From Meghimatium bilineatum (Eukaryota; Mollusca; Gastropoda; Stylommatophora; Philomycidae), in assembly GCA_034231615.1 (NCBI GenBank), contig CM067317.1, positions 42,472,011 through 42,536,010 of the forward strand: DNA of 64,000 bases, read 5' to 3'. Numbering within the stretch: position 1 is the stretch's first letter; each line of letters begins with the position of its first letter. Made by a program: the position numbers and the translations under genes. The notes beneath the pieces are model-generated. The model saw only the letters and a list, made by a program, of their open reading frames with translations, was not told the origin of the DNA and did no database searches. This document shows positions 1-10,789 of the stretch, in pieces.

Positions 1-1196
1 TCGTTTACTATATCTTCCTCTGAGTGTATATTTTTCTCTTTCACTTTATCTTTCTTCTTTGAGTGCATATCTTCCTCCTTTACTATATCTTCTTCCTTTA
101 AGTGTATATCGTATTTCTTTAAGTGTATATCTTATTCCTTTAAGTGTATATCTTATTCCTTTAAGTGTATGTCTTATTCCTTTAAGTGTATATCTTATTC
201 CTTTAAGTGTATATCTTATTCCTTTAAGTGTATATCTTATTCCTTTAAGTGTATATCTTCGTCCTTTGTGTATATCTTATTCCTTTAAGTGTATGTCTTC
301 TTCCTTTAAGTGTATATCTTATTCCTTTAAGTGTATATATTATTCCTTTAAGTGTATATCTTATTCCTTTAAGTGTATATCTTATTCCTTTAAGTGTATA
401 TCTTATTCCTTTAAGTGTATATCTTATTCCTTTATATCTTATTCCTTTAAGTGTATATATTATTCCTTTAAGTGTATATCTTATTCCTTTATATCTTATT
501 CCTTTAAGTGTATATCTTATTCCTTTATATCTTATCCCTTTATATCTTATTCCTTTAAGTGTATATCTTATTCCTTTAAGTGTATATCTTATTCCTTTAT
601 ATCTTATTCCTTTAAGTGTATATCTTATTCCTTTATATCTTATCCCTTTATATCTTATTCCTTTAAGTGTATATCTTATTCCTTTAAGTGTATATCTTAT
701 TCCTTTATATCTTATTCCTTTAAGTGTATATCTTACTCCTGTATATCTTATTCCTTTAAGTGTATATCTTCCTCCTGTGATATATCTTCTTCCTTTGTGT
801 ATATATTATTCCTATAAGTGTATATCTTATTCCTTTATATTTTATTCCTTTAAGTGTATATCTTATTCCTTTATATCTTATTCCTTTAAGTGTATATCTT
901 ATTCCTGTATATCTTATTCCTTTAAGTGTATATCTTCCTCCTGTGATATATCTTCTTCCTTTGTGTATATATTATTCCTATAAGTGTATATCTTATTCCT
1001 TTATATCTTATTCCTTTAAGTGTATATCTTATTCCTGTATATCTTATTCCTTTAAGTGTATATCTTATTCCTTTAAGTGTATATCTTATTCCTTTATATC
1101 TTATTCCTTTAAGTGTATATCTTATTCCTTTAAGTGTATATCTTATTCATTTATTATTCTTCCACATTTGTGTGTATATCTTCCTCTTTTACTATA
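1..1196 (+). repeat. 21/15-bp minisatellite, copy 1
   Basis: The unit is CCTTTAAGTGTATATCTTATT (21 bp, shown as 20+1), with a frequent 15-bp variant lacking AAGTGT. Long and short units alternate in blocks that themselves recur, for example around 540-660 and again around 660-760, so there is higher-order structure. Both unit lengths are multiples of three, so open frames of about 250 codons run through the array. They encode only repeats of ISYSFKC or VYLIPLS and are almost certainly not genes. Decayed units continue to about 1196. Confidence 0.93.
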
Positions 1197-1902
1197 CCTC
1201 CGGGTAATTCCAAACTACTTCACTGGTAATAACATTGTTCTCGTTCAAAAGATGAAAACATAAAGAATTCAAAAGCTCGTCCCTGTTCATTGTCATCTGT
1301 TCTGCCATAAGATAGAAGATCAATTTGTCGCTTGCAGATCATTCTTTTCCCTGGACATTGCGACGAAATATCTACATCTAGACAGGCAATAGGGGATGAC
1401 ACGGACTTGTAAGACGTCACAGAAAGAGTCGGTTGTTATCGAAATTAGTCATAATTGCACGTACACTATTTGTCCAATTCTTCTCCAGAGCAATCATGCA
1501 TGCTGATCTCAAGCAGCGTCAGACTCCTTCACATGTGAGGTATCATCGGTCACTGCATATAGTTTGTATCGCCAGCAAAAGAAAAGCACGGAAACGTCAT
1601 ATACAACTAGATAAGTGGCACTGCATGAGATCAGTGTGAGAAAGTATTCTGGAGTTTTCTAGCTCACGCTAGTGAGAAATGAATCGACACGAGAAATCTG
1701 TAGAGAAACACTCATTGAATTTGATGCGTTTCAGGACCTTGTAAGTAGATGTCTCCACCACCATTCTGACTAGTGATTGGTATGCAATATTTACTTTCAG
1801 TATGTTGCCCTCTTATGAGTATCTGCCCAATTTTCTATCCCTGAATTAAATCTCGATCTCTGTCACCCATTACCTCGCCAGAACAAAGGTACTGGTCTAA
1901 AT
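1197..1902. other. No recognised feature
   Basis: The sequence is unique apart from its duplicate at 35386-36091. Only short open frames are present (66 and 68 codons), with no recognisable domain, signal peptide or repeat structure. It ends in the TSD of the LINE relic that follows. Confidence 0.5.
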
Positions 1903-2313
1903 CAATCAATCAAGTAATAATCCCATAACCCTTCAGGGTCGTAGGGGTACCACATTGGATGCCTCATGACACATAGTCCTCAGCGAATTATATCCTCAGC
2001 GATGCGGATGAGTGTGGAAATATCTTGCCCTGTCCATTCCTTGATGTTGTCTGTCCATGTCTTTATTTTACCTCCTCTGCTTCTTCCACCCTCGACAGTT
2101 CCCTGCAGTATTGTTTTTGACAAGGAATCGTGCCTGCATACATGTCCGAACCATGCTAGTTTTCGTCGTTTCACTATTGAAAGCAATAGTTCCTGAACTC
2201 CTGCACACATCTCTACTTTATTTCTTACGTACACATTGGTCTTATGTTTCCTATAGGAAATTCGTAGAATTCGTCTGTAGCATTTGTACTCGAAAGCCTG
2301 TAATCAAAAGCCA
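1903..2313 (-). mobile_element. LINE family A 3' end, copy A1
   Basis: The antisense strand encodes the C-terminal part of a LINE ORF2: a FEYKCYRRILRIS segment, then RRKLAWFGHVCRHDSLSKT, then GRSRGGKIKTWTDNIKEWTG. The 3' end is a short (TTGA)n tail at about 1903-1914. GGTCTAAAT occurs at 1894-1902 and 2314-2322 and looks like a 9-bp target-site duplication, so this is a 5'-truncated insertion of about 410 bp. The frame is broken after EDIIR by a stop where related copies have W. The clade is not assigned. Confidence 0.88.
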
Positions 2314-2639
2314 GGTCTAAATAAATAATATCGAAGTATGTTCTTAATTTGATAGTTCATTTTTATAGTAATTTGATGCTGTGAATTCTTTATAGTTAGT
2401 CATCAGATCATCATTTATGCACTCCAGGCACTTCCGTATATGATCTTATCTCTTATTTAGGATACTCATCAAAAGATGGTAACTTTTCCAGTTTTGTGGG
2501 TTCTTGTTAACTCTTTTCGTGTCTTCTCTCCTTTCTTGCACCTCCAGTTGTGTTGTTAGTACGCGTCAGGAGCTATGGGTGAGAGATTTCGTATCGTCGC
2601 TTCAGCTAATGTGTGGTTAGTTACTTCATTTCGAGTCAA

Positions 2640-2860
2640 AAATACACATAGAGCAGTAATTTCTTTTCATTGACTCTGGATACAAAGCATACACGAAGTG
2701 ACCAATGAAAATAACGGGAAAACTGAAATAGTGTCACTTTAGAAGGATGATTCGTGACCGTCGACATTTGAGGTATTGACTAATGGGAAAAATCCTTTAA
2801 AAATGATTCATTATACTATTTCCGTGATTTTCATTGGCTGTCGGCACACAAGAATAGCCA
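2640..2860 (+). repeat. Dispersed short repeat (family DE), member 1
   Basis: This member contains GTGACCAATGAAAATAACGG and AGTGTCACTTTAGAAGGATG. Both are close to 15260-15300 on the same strand and to 11715-11835 on the opposite strand. TGATTTTCATTGGCTGTC lies at 2826-2843. The ends are not clear. It could be a MITE or SINE fragment; no coding capacity is visible. The duplicate lies at about 36829-37049. Confidence 0.55.
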
Positions 2861-3049
2861 TAATGACAAATGAAATTTACGAGAATAGATACAAGAATCA
2901 TTTTAGAATGCCGGTGTCCAATTTGCCAAAATGTCTTATATTGTCTACAGAGCGACGAATGATGCCCGATAAGTCCACGAGACTGTATTGTAGAGGGACT
3001 CGGTCAAACGTGTGTACTATAAATAAATAAATATAAGGTTAAGTAGAGC

Positions 3050-3160
3050 TGTGGTAACTGGATTGCCTGAACCGCATTCTCCACTATTTTTGTCTGTCTG
3101 TAAAGCTCTGATATAACCAAATGTGGGCTAACATCTTCAGTTGAAACGTGGATTAATATC
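3050..3160 (+). repeat. Dispersed repeat DE second half, seeding the 25-bp array
   Basis: The stretch containing AGCTCTGATATAACCAAAT followed by CTAACATCTTCAGTTGAAA matches the reverse complement of 15080-15190 (AGCTTTGATATAACCAAAT, then ATAACATCCGAGGTTGAAA). The terminal part of this dispersed element is the same sequence as the 25-bp unit that is amplified immediately downstream. The duplicate is at about 37239-37340. Confidence 0.65.
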
Positions 3161-3500
3161 GTCAGTTGAAACATAGACTAACATCTTCAGTTGAAACGTG
3201 GACTAATATCGTCAGTTGAAACATAGACTAACATCTTCAGTTGAAACGTGGACTAATATCGTCAGTTGAAACATAGACTAACATCTTCAGTTGAAACGTG
3301 GACTAACATCGTCAGTTGAAACGTGGACTAACATCTTCAGTTGAAACGTGGACTAACATCGTCAATTGAAATGTGTACTGACATCGTCAATTGAAACGTG
3401 GATTGACATCGTCAATTGAAACGTGGACTAACATCGTCAATTGAAACGTGGACTAACATCGTCAGTTGAAACGTGGACTAACATCGTCAATTGAAACGGG
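3120..3500 (+). repeat. 25-bp minisatellite (GTTGAAACGTGGACTAACAT), copy 1
   Basis: About 15 units of 25 bp. In the left part two unit types alternate (CTTC..CGTGG and CGTC..CATAG), giving a 50-bp dimer period; the right part is monomeric with AATTGAAA variants. The array abuts a unique 40-bp spacer and then the C-rich 18-bp array. Confidence 0.92.
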
Positions 3501-3528
3501 CGTACTTCACCATAAAAGGTACATGTTA

Positions 3529-4292
3529 CATAACCAACATCTTCTACCCTCCTCCCTACTACCAACACTCCCCCTACTACCAACACTCCCCCCCAACTAC
3601 CAACACTCCACCCTACTACCAACACTCCACCTAACTACCAAAACTCCTCCCTACTACCAATACTCCCCCAACTACCAATACTCTACCCTACTACCAACAC
3701 TCCCCCAACTACCAACACTCCCCCTACTACCAACACTCCCCCCAACTACCAACACTCCTCCCTACTACCAACACTCCTCCCTACTACCAACACTCCCCCA
3801 ACTACCAACACTCCTCCCTACTACCAACACTCCTCCCTACTAACAATACTCCACCCAACTACCAACACTCCTCCCTACTACCAACACTCCTCCCTACTAC
3901 CAACACTCCTCCCTACTACCAACACTCCCCCAACTACCAACACTCCTCCCTACTACCAACACTCCTCCCTACTACCAACACTCCTCCCTACTAACAATAC
4001 TCCACCCAACTACCAACACTCCTCCCTACTACCAACATTCCACCCAACTACCAACACTCCTCCCTACTACCAACACTCCTCCCTACTAACAATACTCCAC
4101 CCAACTACCAACACTCCTCCCTACTACCAACACTCCTCCCTACTACCAACATTCCACCCAACTACCAACACTCCTCCCTACTACCAACACTCCTCCCTAC
4201 TAACAATACTCCACCCAACTACCAACACTCCTCCCTACTACCAACATTCCACCCAACTACCAACACTCCTCCCTACTATCAATATTTATATC
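3529..4292 (+). repeat. G-free 18-bp minisatellite (CTCCCTACTACCAACACT), copy 1
   Basis: The units are 18 bp with related 17-19 bp variants such as CCCAACTACCAACACTC. From about 3529 to 4292 the + strand contains no G at all. The strand is C-, A- and T-only, and its complement is C-free. Eighteen being a multiple of three gives open frames of YYQHSSLLPT repeats, which I treat as spurious. Longer period blocks of about 110 bp recur in the right half (for example 3840, 3988, 4090, 4205). Confidence 0.93.
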
Positions 4293-4814
4293 GCGACACG
4301 CCATTAATCTCATCCTTCCTAATTCATCACCCAAGTGTCAACTTTCATTGGCGTTTTCTCAAAGGGTTAAATATGCCAAATTCTTGTGTTAAATCGATGT
4401 GAATCATGTGCTCCTCTACACTGCTCTAATCTGCTTGTATTCAAATTCTTTATCCCCTATGCACTTATTCTCCTTTCCCATTACCCGTGTCTCATGATGT
4501 CTTTAGCACATTTCCTCTGAGTTGGGCATATTGTCAACTTTGGTTAAATTAAAATGATATTTCATATCATTTTCATCAAGTGCCGTCTCCGCAACGAAGG
4601 TTGGCTGCAACATATCTCCAACATCCCATGTCTCTTGTTTTGGTGGTGCACTCTGCTAGACGGAAACCTGTCTAGTGATGTTACTCTCCCACTTGTATCT
4701 CTGCCTACCTCTTGCTCGCTTCCCTTTGACTTAACCCTCAAGTAATGTCTTCAATATCGTGGTATTTAATGTCTTTTAATGTGTCCAAAGCCAGGACATC
4801 TCAAAACCAGGTAT
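4293..4814. other. No recognised feature
   Basis: Unique AT-rich sequence, nearly identical at 38114-38634. One 63-codon open frame is identical in both copies, but it has no recognisable domain and the block shows no splice-site or codon pattern I can defend. Confidence 0.45.
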
Positions 4815-5185
4815 TAAATGTCTGAGAAAATGCTTTAATATCGATTGGGAAGGATGCGAGTCAAACAAAGTCACAGAAGACACCAAACAGCAACATGTTT
4901 CTACAACACTGAGAAGGAAAATGATGTACTTTTATCGGACATATATTTAGAATAATGGAAAACATAATGCCATTACAAGCATTAAAATGTGTACCAGATG
5001 GCAAAAGAAAAAGAGGAAGACCAAGAGAGACTTCGCAGATAAACTATCAAAGAAGGTATGACTATATGTCTTAACAACATACACGAATTACATACGGTCG
5101 CATCAGATCGCTCGAGCTGGAGAGCTCTGGTTTCTGTCCTATGCACCGTGTTCGGCTCTGAAGGAACATAGATGATGAGGTACTC
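4815..5185 (+). mobile_element. LINE family M relic, copy M1
   Basis: Frames broken by small indels encode, in order, ALKCVPDGKRKRGRPRET and NNIHELHTVASDRSSWRAL. This is the usual C-terminal tail of many invertebrate LINE ORF2 proteins after the RT domain (G-K-R-x-R-G-R-P, then a W-R-x-L segment). At least two frameshifts lie between the parts. It shares layout with family C at 16406-17440 and with M2 at 9445-9855. Confidence 0.8.
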
Positions 5186-5300
5186 CTCTTTCAACTGCTA
5201 ACTTTATTATAATTTGGTTATATCAGAACTTTTTCCCAATAAAGAATAGTAGAGTTCGCGGTTCTGGTAATCCAATCATCACGACCTTCGAAAGGTTTAG
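5185..5300 (-). repeat. Dispersed repeat DE, member 2
   Basis: TTTGGTTATATCAGAACTTT and TTCGCGGTTCTGGTAATCC parallel TTTGGTTATATCAAAGCTTT and GTCGCGGCTTCGGTAATCG in 15110-15175. It sits directly after the LINE M1 tail. The duplicate is at 39005-39120. Confidence 0.55.
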
Positions 5301-5534
5301 TTTAGTGTGGCGGGAAAGTATATATCAAATTCATCCAGAATAGTCTTGCGCACAGATCCCAAACAACGTCACATAGCTTGGCTTACGTGATCGATAATAA
5401 GTCATTTTGCGTATAATTTGTGTCACCAGTAATTTAAAAAAAAACACGTGAAAAGTTGGATCAGCATAGATGAATGTCGATGTTTGAGAACTGCGATCAT
5501 GAATATTCTACAAAAGAACTTGATAGTTTTGCAA

Positions 5535-6140
5535 ACTATTGTCCATGGCTATCTTGCTGTTCTATCTTCATGGCTATATGGCTGCTCTATCTTCATGGAT
5601 ATATGGCTGCTTTGTCATCATGACTATATGGCTGCTCTGTCACCATGGCTATCTTGCTCTATCTTCATGGCTATATGGCTGATCTATCTTCATGGCTATA
5701 TGGCTGCTCTATCTTCATGGCTATATGGCTGCTCTATCTTCATGGCTATATGGCTGATCTATCATCATGGCTATATATTGTTGCTCTATCTTCATGGCTA
5801 TATGGCTGATCTATCATCATGGCTATATATTGTTGCTCTATCTTCATGGCTATATGGCTGATCTATCATCATGGCTATATATTGTTGCTCTATCTTCATG
5901 GCTATATGGCTGATCTATCATCATGGCTATATATTGTTGCTCTATCTTCATGGCTATATGGCTGATCTATCATCATGGCTATATGGCTGATCTATCATCA
6001 TGGCTATATGGCTGCTCTGTCACCATGGCTATATGGCTGCTCTGTCACCATGGCTATATGGCTGCTCTGTCACCATGGCTATTTTTCTTCTCTATCACAA
6101 TGCTCATCTTGCTTCTCTATAGCAATGGCTATCTGGCTTC
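5535..6140 (+). repeat. 25-bp minisatellite (ATGGCTATATGGCTGCTCTA), copy 1
   Basis: About 24 units of 25 bp. Variants swap CTGCTCTATCTTC, CTGATCTATCATC and CTGCTCTGTCACC. A dimer with ATATATTGTTGCTC recurs five times between 5760 and 5945. Each unit carries ATG, so many short frames begin here; they encode repeats of GYMAALSSWLYG and are not credible genes. Confidence 0.92.
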
Positions 6141-6409
6141 TCCGTCGATATTTAGCTTATAATATTTCATGAATTCTGTTTTCACTCTTTCAACTGCAAA
6201 TTGAAAATACTGCAACTTTCCCAACACTTCGGTCGAGTTGCAACATGTTTATCTTATATATATAATACATGTGATTAGAAGTCGACTAAGGAGTTATGGG
6301 GTTGAGAGTTACCAAATGGTCAGACAGAGAGTTACAGATATCACAGTGATTCTGTAGTTCATGACAATAATCTAATCGCAAGTAAAAAATAAAACTACAA
6401 TTACCACAT

Positions 6410-6575
6410 TCAGAGGGGTAAAAAGTCACAGAACAAAACAGTCATATACACACACAAAAATTGGATGAAAAGTACTAATGCAAATAGTCATAGAACAATA
6501 ACATCACAGGGCAAAAGTCATAGGACAAAAAGTCATAGGACAGTATAGGTGTAGGAGAGGGGGAAGTCACAGGAC
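6410..6575 (+). repeat. Irregular AAAAGTCATAGGAC repeat
   Basis: About eight loosely spaced copies of an AAAAGTCAYAGRACA motif at variable spacing. The duplicate is at 40035-40200. The array sits at the 3' side of the antisense LINE relic that follows and may be derived from its tail. Confidence 0.6.
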
Positions 6576-7009
6576 GCTTTATTTTACCTGTAACGTTTAT
6601 AATATCCGAGTTTCCCCCTTTTTTTTCCCTCCATGATATTATAATTATCTTTCTGTAGCATTTCATCTCAAAGGCGTTGATCTTCTTTGCCGCTGTTTTA
6701 TTTAAGGTCCATGTTTCACAGCCGTGTGTTATAACCGGAAAAACAAAGTTTCTTAGCATTAGCAGTTTAGTTTCTATTATGTTGTTTTTCCTCATCTTTT
6801 TCACACGTTATTTTACAATATGTCCTTACCAATCTCTTCCTTATCTCTACCATGCAGTTTCCTGTATCGCTGATGTTTGCTTCTAAGTGATCGAGTTTAT
6901 CCACACACTCTATCTCCGTATTTACATTATGAACGTATAATCGATTGACATACTTCAAATATCCTCCCCATACAGTAATATAGCATATAAAAAGTATTGT
7001 TGATTTCAT
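6576..7009 (-). mobile_element. LINE family D relic, copy D1
   Basis: The antisense strand encodes LEANISDTGNCMVEIRKRL, then TKLLMLRNFVFPVITHGCE, then TWTLNKTAAKKINAFEMKCY. These are the post-RT segments of a LINE ORF2, in the right order. The two parts are in different frames, joined by a frameshift near 6790. The relic is truncated at both ends and has no visible tail. Confidence 0.85.
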
Positions 7010-7424
7010 GTGTAAGGTGGATGATTGAAGGGGTCAAGAAAACTTAAGGGAGTAACCGGGAAAGAAGATCAGACAGCCGTTGCCTCATTAGTATAAGTGA
7101 GATGGACGAACCAAGACATAAATCGATGACAGAGGAACAGTATTGCTGTACTATTTCTTCTGCAAACATAAACGGATTATGGACAATAGACATGTGTAAA
7201 GAAATGAAACGCTACTAGAGAGGAGTCAGAAAAATTACATCTTACAAACAACATCAAATCCATTGACACAGAAAAGAAAAAACTACAAGTACGTCTAACG
7301 GATACTCTAACGCTGCAACATCCCAATCACTAATGACTGTTTAACGATTGCATGGCCTTTTTGCATCTTACAGATGGTCATTTAGCAATAAGAAGAAGCA
7401 ATCCGTTGAATGTTGAGTTTTCAG
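7010..7424. other. No recognised feature
   Basis: Unique sequence shared with 40641-41050. I see no convincing frame, repeat or RNA motif. Confidence 0.4.
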
Positions 7425-7545
7425 TCGATCATGTCACAGCAACGGAAGATTTCAAGTGATCATATCACAACAACGGAAGATTTCAAGCGATCATGTCACA
7501 GCAACGGAAGATTTCAGTCGATCATGTCACAGCAACGGAAGATTT
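7425..7545 (+). repeat. 31-bp minisatellite, copy 1
   Basis: Four units of 31 bp built around CGATCATGTCACAACAACGG. The copy 2 array at 41050-41335 has nine. Confidence 0.9.
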
Positions 7546-7794
7546 TTGTTTCTCTTTCTAATTTTTTCTTCCATATCTTTAAACATTATTTCTGAACAAT
7601 GTTGTACCTGCACGCAGGTTCTGCCTCCAGACATCCCGAGTTTCGGTCTTGTTTTCCGATTAATGGTTCTAAAAACTGTGCAATGAATATCAGTGCCCAA
7701 GAAAGTCAAAACAAACGGATTAGTCTAAATATTACAACAAAAAATACAACAACAACTGAAGTAATATCAATGAATAAATATTCTCCAGAATGCA

Positions 7795-7905
7795 ACATGA
7801 AAGTAGACGGACTAGTCTCAAGAACATGAAAGTAGACGGACTAGTCTCAAGAACATGAAAGTAGATGAACTAGTCTCAAGAACAGGAAAGTAGATGGATT
7901 AGTTT
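7795..7905 (+). repeat. 29-bp minisatellite (GAAAGTAGATGGATTAGTCT), copy 1
   Basis: Four 29-bp units; early units carry ACATG and GACGG, late units ACAGG and GATGG. Confidence 0.9.
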
Positions 7906-8059
7906 GAAGTGCGTCAACATATTCAAACATTTCGATACCATAATAACTTCACATGGGAGATGTACTAAAGACGTCAAATGTAGAATTGATTAGGCAGAGG
8001 CAAGATTTCACAAGATGAAGAACATCCTATATATATCTTTTTTGGGGTCTGAAAGGGAG

Positions 8060-8428
8060 TTCTTAAAAGTGATATAGAACCAATTCTGATGTATGGAGGT
8101 GAATCTTGGAAAGTGTGCAGAATAGTAAATAATTATAGAGGCATCAGGCAAGATACACAGAAAGAAGGTAATTAAAAAGTGAGCTGTTCACCCGCATCAG
8201 AAAGAGACAGTCTTGGACATACGCTAAGGGGAAAGATGGAACACAATGTAACAACACGCAAGTTGAAGAGCAACCGGGGGACAAGGAAGAGGGAAAAACC
8301 AAGAATGAAGGTCTTGACAGCATAGTATTCTGTCATGGAAGAACATCAGTAAGGATATGATTGACAGCACCAAAATAGAAGGATAGGGAAACACGTAACC
8401 AACGCCACCATAAGGATAAACAATTACT
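8060..8428 (+). mobile_element. LINE family E relic (sense)
   Basis: Reads YGGESWKVC, then GHTLRGKMEHNVTTRKLKS, then EKPRMKVLT and MEEHQ on +. This is the tail of the family whose better copies are at 28427-29129 and 32000-32335 on the other strand (FGHIMRRGKMEHIVT, GRGKQ, LWHGRTS). Several frameshifts are present. It meets the antisense LINE G tail at 8429, tail to tail. Confidence 0.72.
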
Positions 8429-8715
8429 CCACCATAGGAATAACTTCTTCTTCTTTCTGTCCCCATGTACCTTTTGGTGTTGAGGGGAGAGTGAGTGTAC
8501 GGTCTTTTTCCCTTCTATTTGCCTCTTCCGCTGTTATATTTCCGAGTGTCTCTACTACACTATCTATCCACCTTTTACGAGGGCGTCCAATAGGTCGACT
8601 GTTTTCGTATCGTTTGTTAAGTTTTTTTTGGATAATACTTTGCTCTTTCTGTCTGGTTATGTGACCGAACCATTTAATTTGTTGTTTCTTGATGTATTCT
8701 ATTGTTGTGCGTTTT
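8429..8715 (-). mobile_element. LINE family G 3' end
   Basis: The antisense strand encodes PIGRPRKRWIDSV, then TAEEANRREKDRTLTLPST and a GTWGQKEEE end, followed by an AAGAAGAAGAAG tail. That fits the last ~90 residues and 3' tail of a LINE ORF2. It abuts a sense-strand RT piece at 8716, which may be its own inverted 5' part. Confidence 0.78.
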
Positions 8716-8890
8716 TTGTGCTCATTAACACCACTGAAATGAAATGTGTGAGACGTTTGATTGGAGTTAGCTTGAGAGACAAAATCAGGAATGAAGCACT
8801 AAGAAAACAATTAGGGACCAAGTCAACAATAAAAAAAACAATAGGAATAACAAATTAAGTCAAATCAATGAAGTATTTCATACAAGTAAA
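8716..8890 (+). mobile_element. Inverted LINE RT piece next to LINE G
   Basis: Reads EMKCVRRLIGVSLRDKIRNE and ALRKQLGTKST on +, the ORF2 segment that normally lies just upstream of the part encoded at 8429-8715 but in opposite orientation. The layout matches a 5' inversion made by twin priming; two independent insertions cannot be excluded. Confidence 0.65.
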
Positions 8891-8949
8891 GAAATTATAA
8901 TGATCTGTCCAACTAATGCTAGTCCCAATAAAACACTTCTAATTCCTCG

Positions 8950-9440
8950 TCTATTTATCCAAGCGCCGTGGGAGGAAGGTGGTGTGGGGGAGTAAAAGGT
9001 GTCGGTCCTTGACCATTTGGGTCGCATTGCCGATGGTCAGCTTATGTCTTTTTAAGCTTTTTTTATTGTCTCCATCCATCAAGTTCTTCCTTCTACCTTG
9101 TAACTCGATCTTCTACTGTTGTATGCAGGAAGGGCTGGTTGAGTTGGTTCCATTCTCATGAGGTGACCAAACCACATGGTTTGCTGTCTCTCATTGTAGT
9201 CTTAACATGAGATAATCATTATTTATTTCCTGATATCTTCATTCTCCGTGGTATCTCTTCTTGTGGTATAGCTATCCTGAAACATTTTATTTCACGCGCT
9301 ACGATCTTTTCGGCTAGTGTCTTTGTCAATGATCATGTTTGTCATTGTAGACACAGAGTTAGTATAAACATAATGTAAACCAATTGCCGTTTTGTCACCA
9401 TTCATCATCATCATTACTGTAGTGTCTACGACTTTTTAAC
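8950..9440 (-). mobile_element. LINE family L relic
   Basis: Antisense segments MWFGHLMRMEPTQPAL and NATQMVKDRHLLLPHTT are in ORF2 order. They resemble the family at 30900-31250, where WFGHMKMKPNQIPIRTYN and ATHLAVERQLKLPHL occur. Frames are broken between them. It may be the same family as H; I keep it separate because the tails differ. Confidence 0.68.
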
Positions 9441-9444
9441 TACT

Positions 9445-9855
9445 ACAATGTAATATCTATATGGTTGGGAAAGCTGGCAAATTACAAAAGCACCGGAGAA
9501 CAAATTAATTTCATTTGAAAATAAATGTCTTAGAAAACTCTTAAATATTGGCTAGGAAGAATTCAAGACACCAAACAACATGTTCTACAACAATAAGAAG
9601 AAAACTGAGTATTATCGACCATGTGCTTAGAATTAATAAAAATACTGCCACTGCAAGCATTATAATGGCTACCATATGGCAAACGAAAAAAAGGAATATC
9701 AAAAGAAAATCTTCCCAGAACAACCACCGAAGAGGATATTCTTATTGGTCTCAACAACATGCAAGAATTGCACACAGTAGCATCACATCACAATCTAGAG
9801 AGCACTGGTTGCTGTCCTGTGCTCCGTATTCGGAACTGAAGGAACACGGATAGTG
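9445..9855 (+). mobile_element. LINE family M relic, copy M2
   Basis: On + the frames read WESWQITKAPENKLISFENK, CLRKLLNIG, then NNMQELHTVAS and ESTGCCPVL. These are collinear with M1 (4815-5185) and extend further upstream than M1 does. At least three frameshifts are present. It begins directly after LINE L. Confidence 0.78.
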
Positions 9856-10379
9856 TGTTAGATGTTCGACATGGACGATCATACTTCCTGGTCATACGTG
9901 TCCTAATATGTAGTTGGAGATTCTATGCCAGAATTGAACTTTTCTGTCATTTCTTTACATATCAGATAGATGTAACAACACAAGTCTGAATCTGAAACTA
10001 TTGTCATCATATAACGCGATGGACGACTATTGCTAGTATTTGTTATCCAATGAGAGCACACTGCCTGTAAACACCGCCCATTGTGTGTGTATATATATAT
10101 ATATATCTTTATAGTGAAATATTCTCTTTAGCTGTAAGCAGGTATATCTTGACAGCCATAGCCTTTCTAGCAAAAACATATCTTTTTCATCTATATAACT
10201 GGGGTGACACTTGGACACATGTGAGGTTGCCTCAATGACATGACTGTGTAAGCGAGAGTTATAGATGTACGTTTAGTCCCCAAAGAATGCATTCCAGTGC
10301 GCAGGTATCATAGGATTATCACGTCTTGCCAGCAACACATCATATAGTTATGGGTTAACTATCAAATTATTCTTCTGTC

Positions 10380-10712
10380 CAATTTGTTGACTCATCAACA
10401 GTTATGGCATATCAAGTATTCCACGTCACCTAGGAGTCTGCCTCAAAAGAACTCAGGTTCACTGTCCACAGGCTTGCATCGCATCATCACACATGGAGAT
10501 TATTTGATAGAAGACAAAAGATCGAAATTGAGACAATATGAAGAATTTTCACAGGTGAAAGGTTGTCAGCCTATCCTCCAACTTTCCTTAGTCGCCTCCA
10601 ACGACATGCCTGTAAAGAAGACAGTGACCCTACTCTTTGCAAGCTGAACCTGAGTACATATTTTCGATTCTTTGCAACCTGGACTAGAAGTCCAGACCAG
10701 GGTTGGCACTCG
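10380..10712 (-). mobile_element. Decayed SINE S1-like remnant
   Basis: CTTAGTCGCCTCCAACGACA at about 10587-10606 and the following AGACAGTGACCCTACTCTTT match the central block of the S1 SINE at 30430-30704 (CTTAGTCGCCTTTTACGACA, then AACAGTGTTGCTATTCTTT). The rest is too diverged to place. The duplicate is at 44315-44648. Confidence 0.55.
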
Positions 10713-10716
10713 GGCT

Positions 10717-10742
10717 ATATATATATATATATATATATATAT
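10717..10742. repeat. (TA)n microsatellite
   Basis: Dinucleotide run at the edge of the S1-like remnant. It is shorter at 44652-44670 in duplicate 2. Confidence 0.9.
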
Positions 10743-10789
10743 GTCGTCTAACGCAAAAAGTTACTATCAATAGAAATATACGGTGAAGC

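Noticed and set aside
59-983. Open frames of 244-252 codons in the first kilobase
   Set aside because: They are translations of a 21/15-bp minisatellite whose units are multiples of three; amino-acid content is pure repeat and the frame differs between the duplicates.
7425-7545. CRISPR-like array of 31-bp repeats
   Set aside because: There are no spacers between units; it is a plain head-to-tail minisatellite in eukaryotic sequence.
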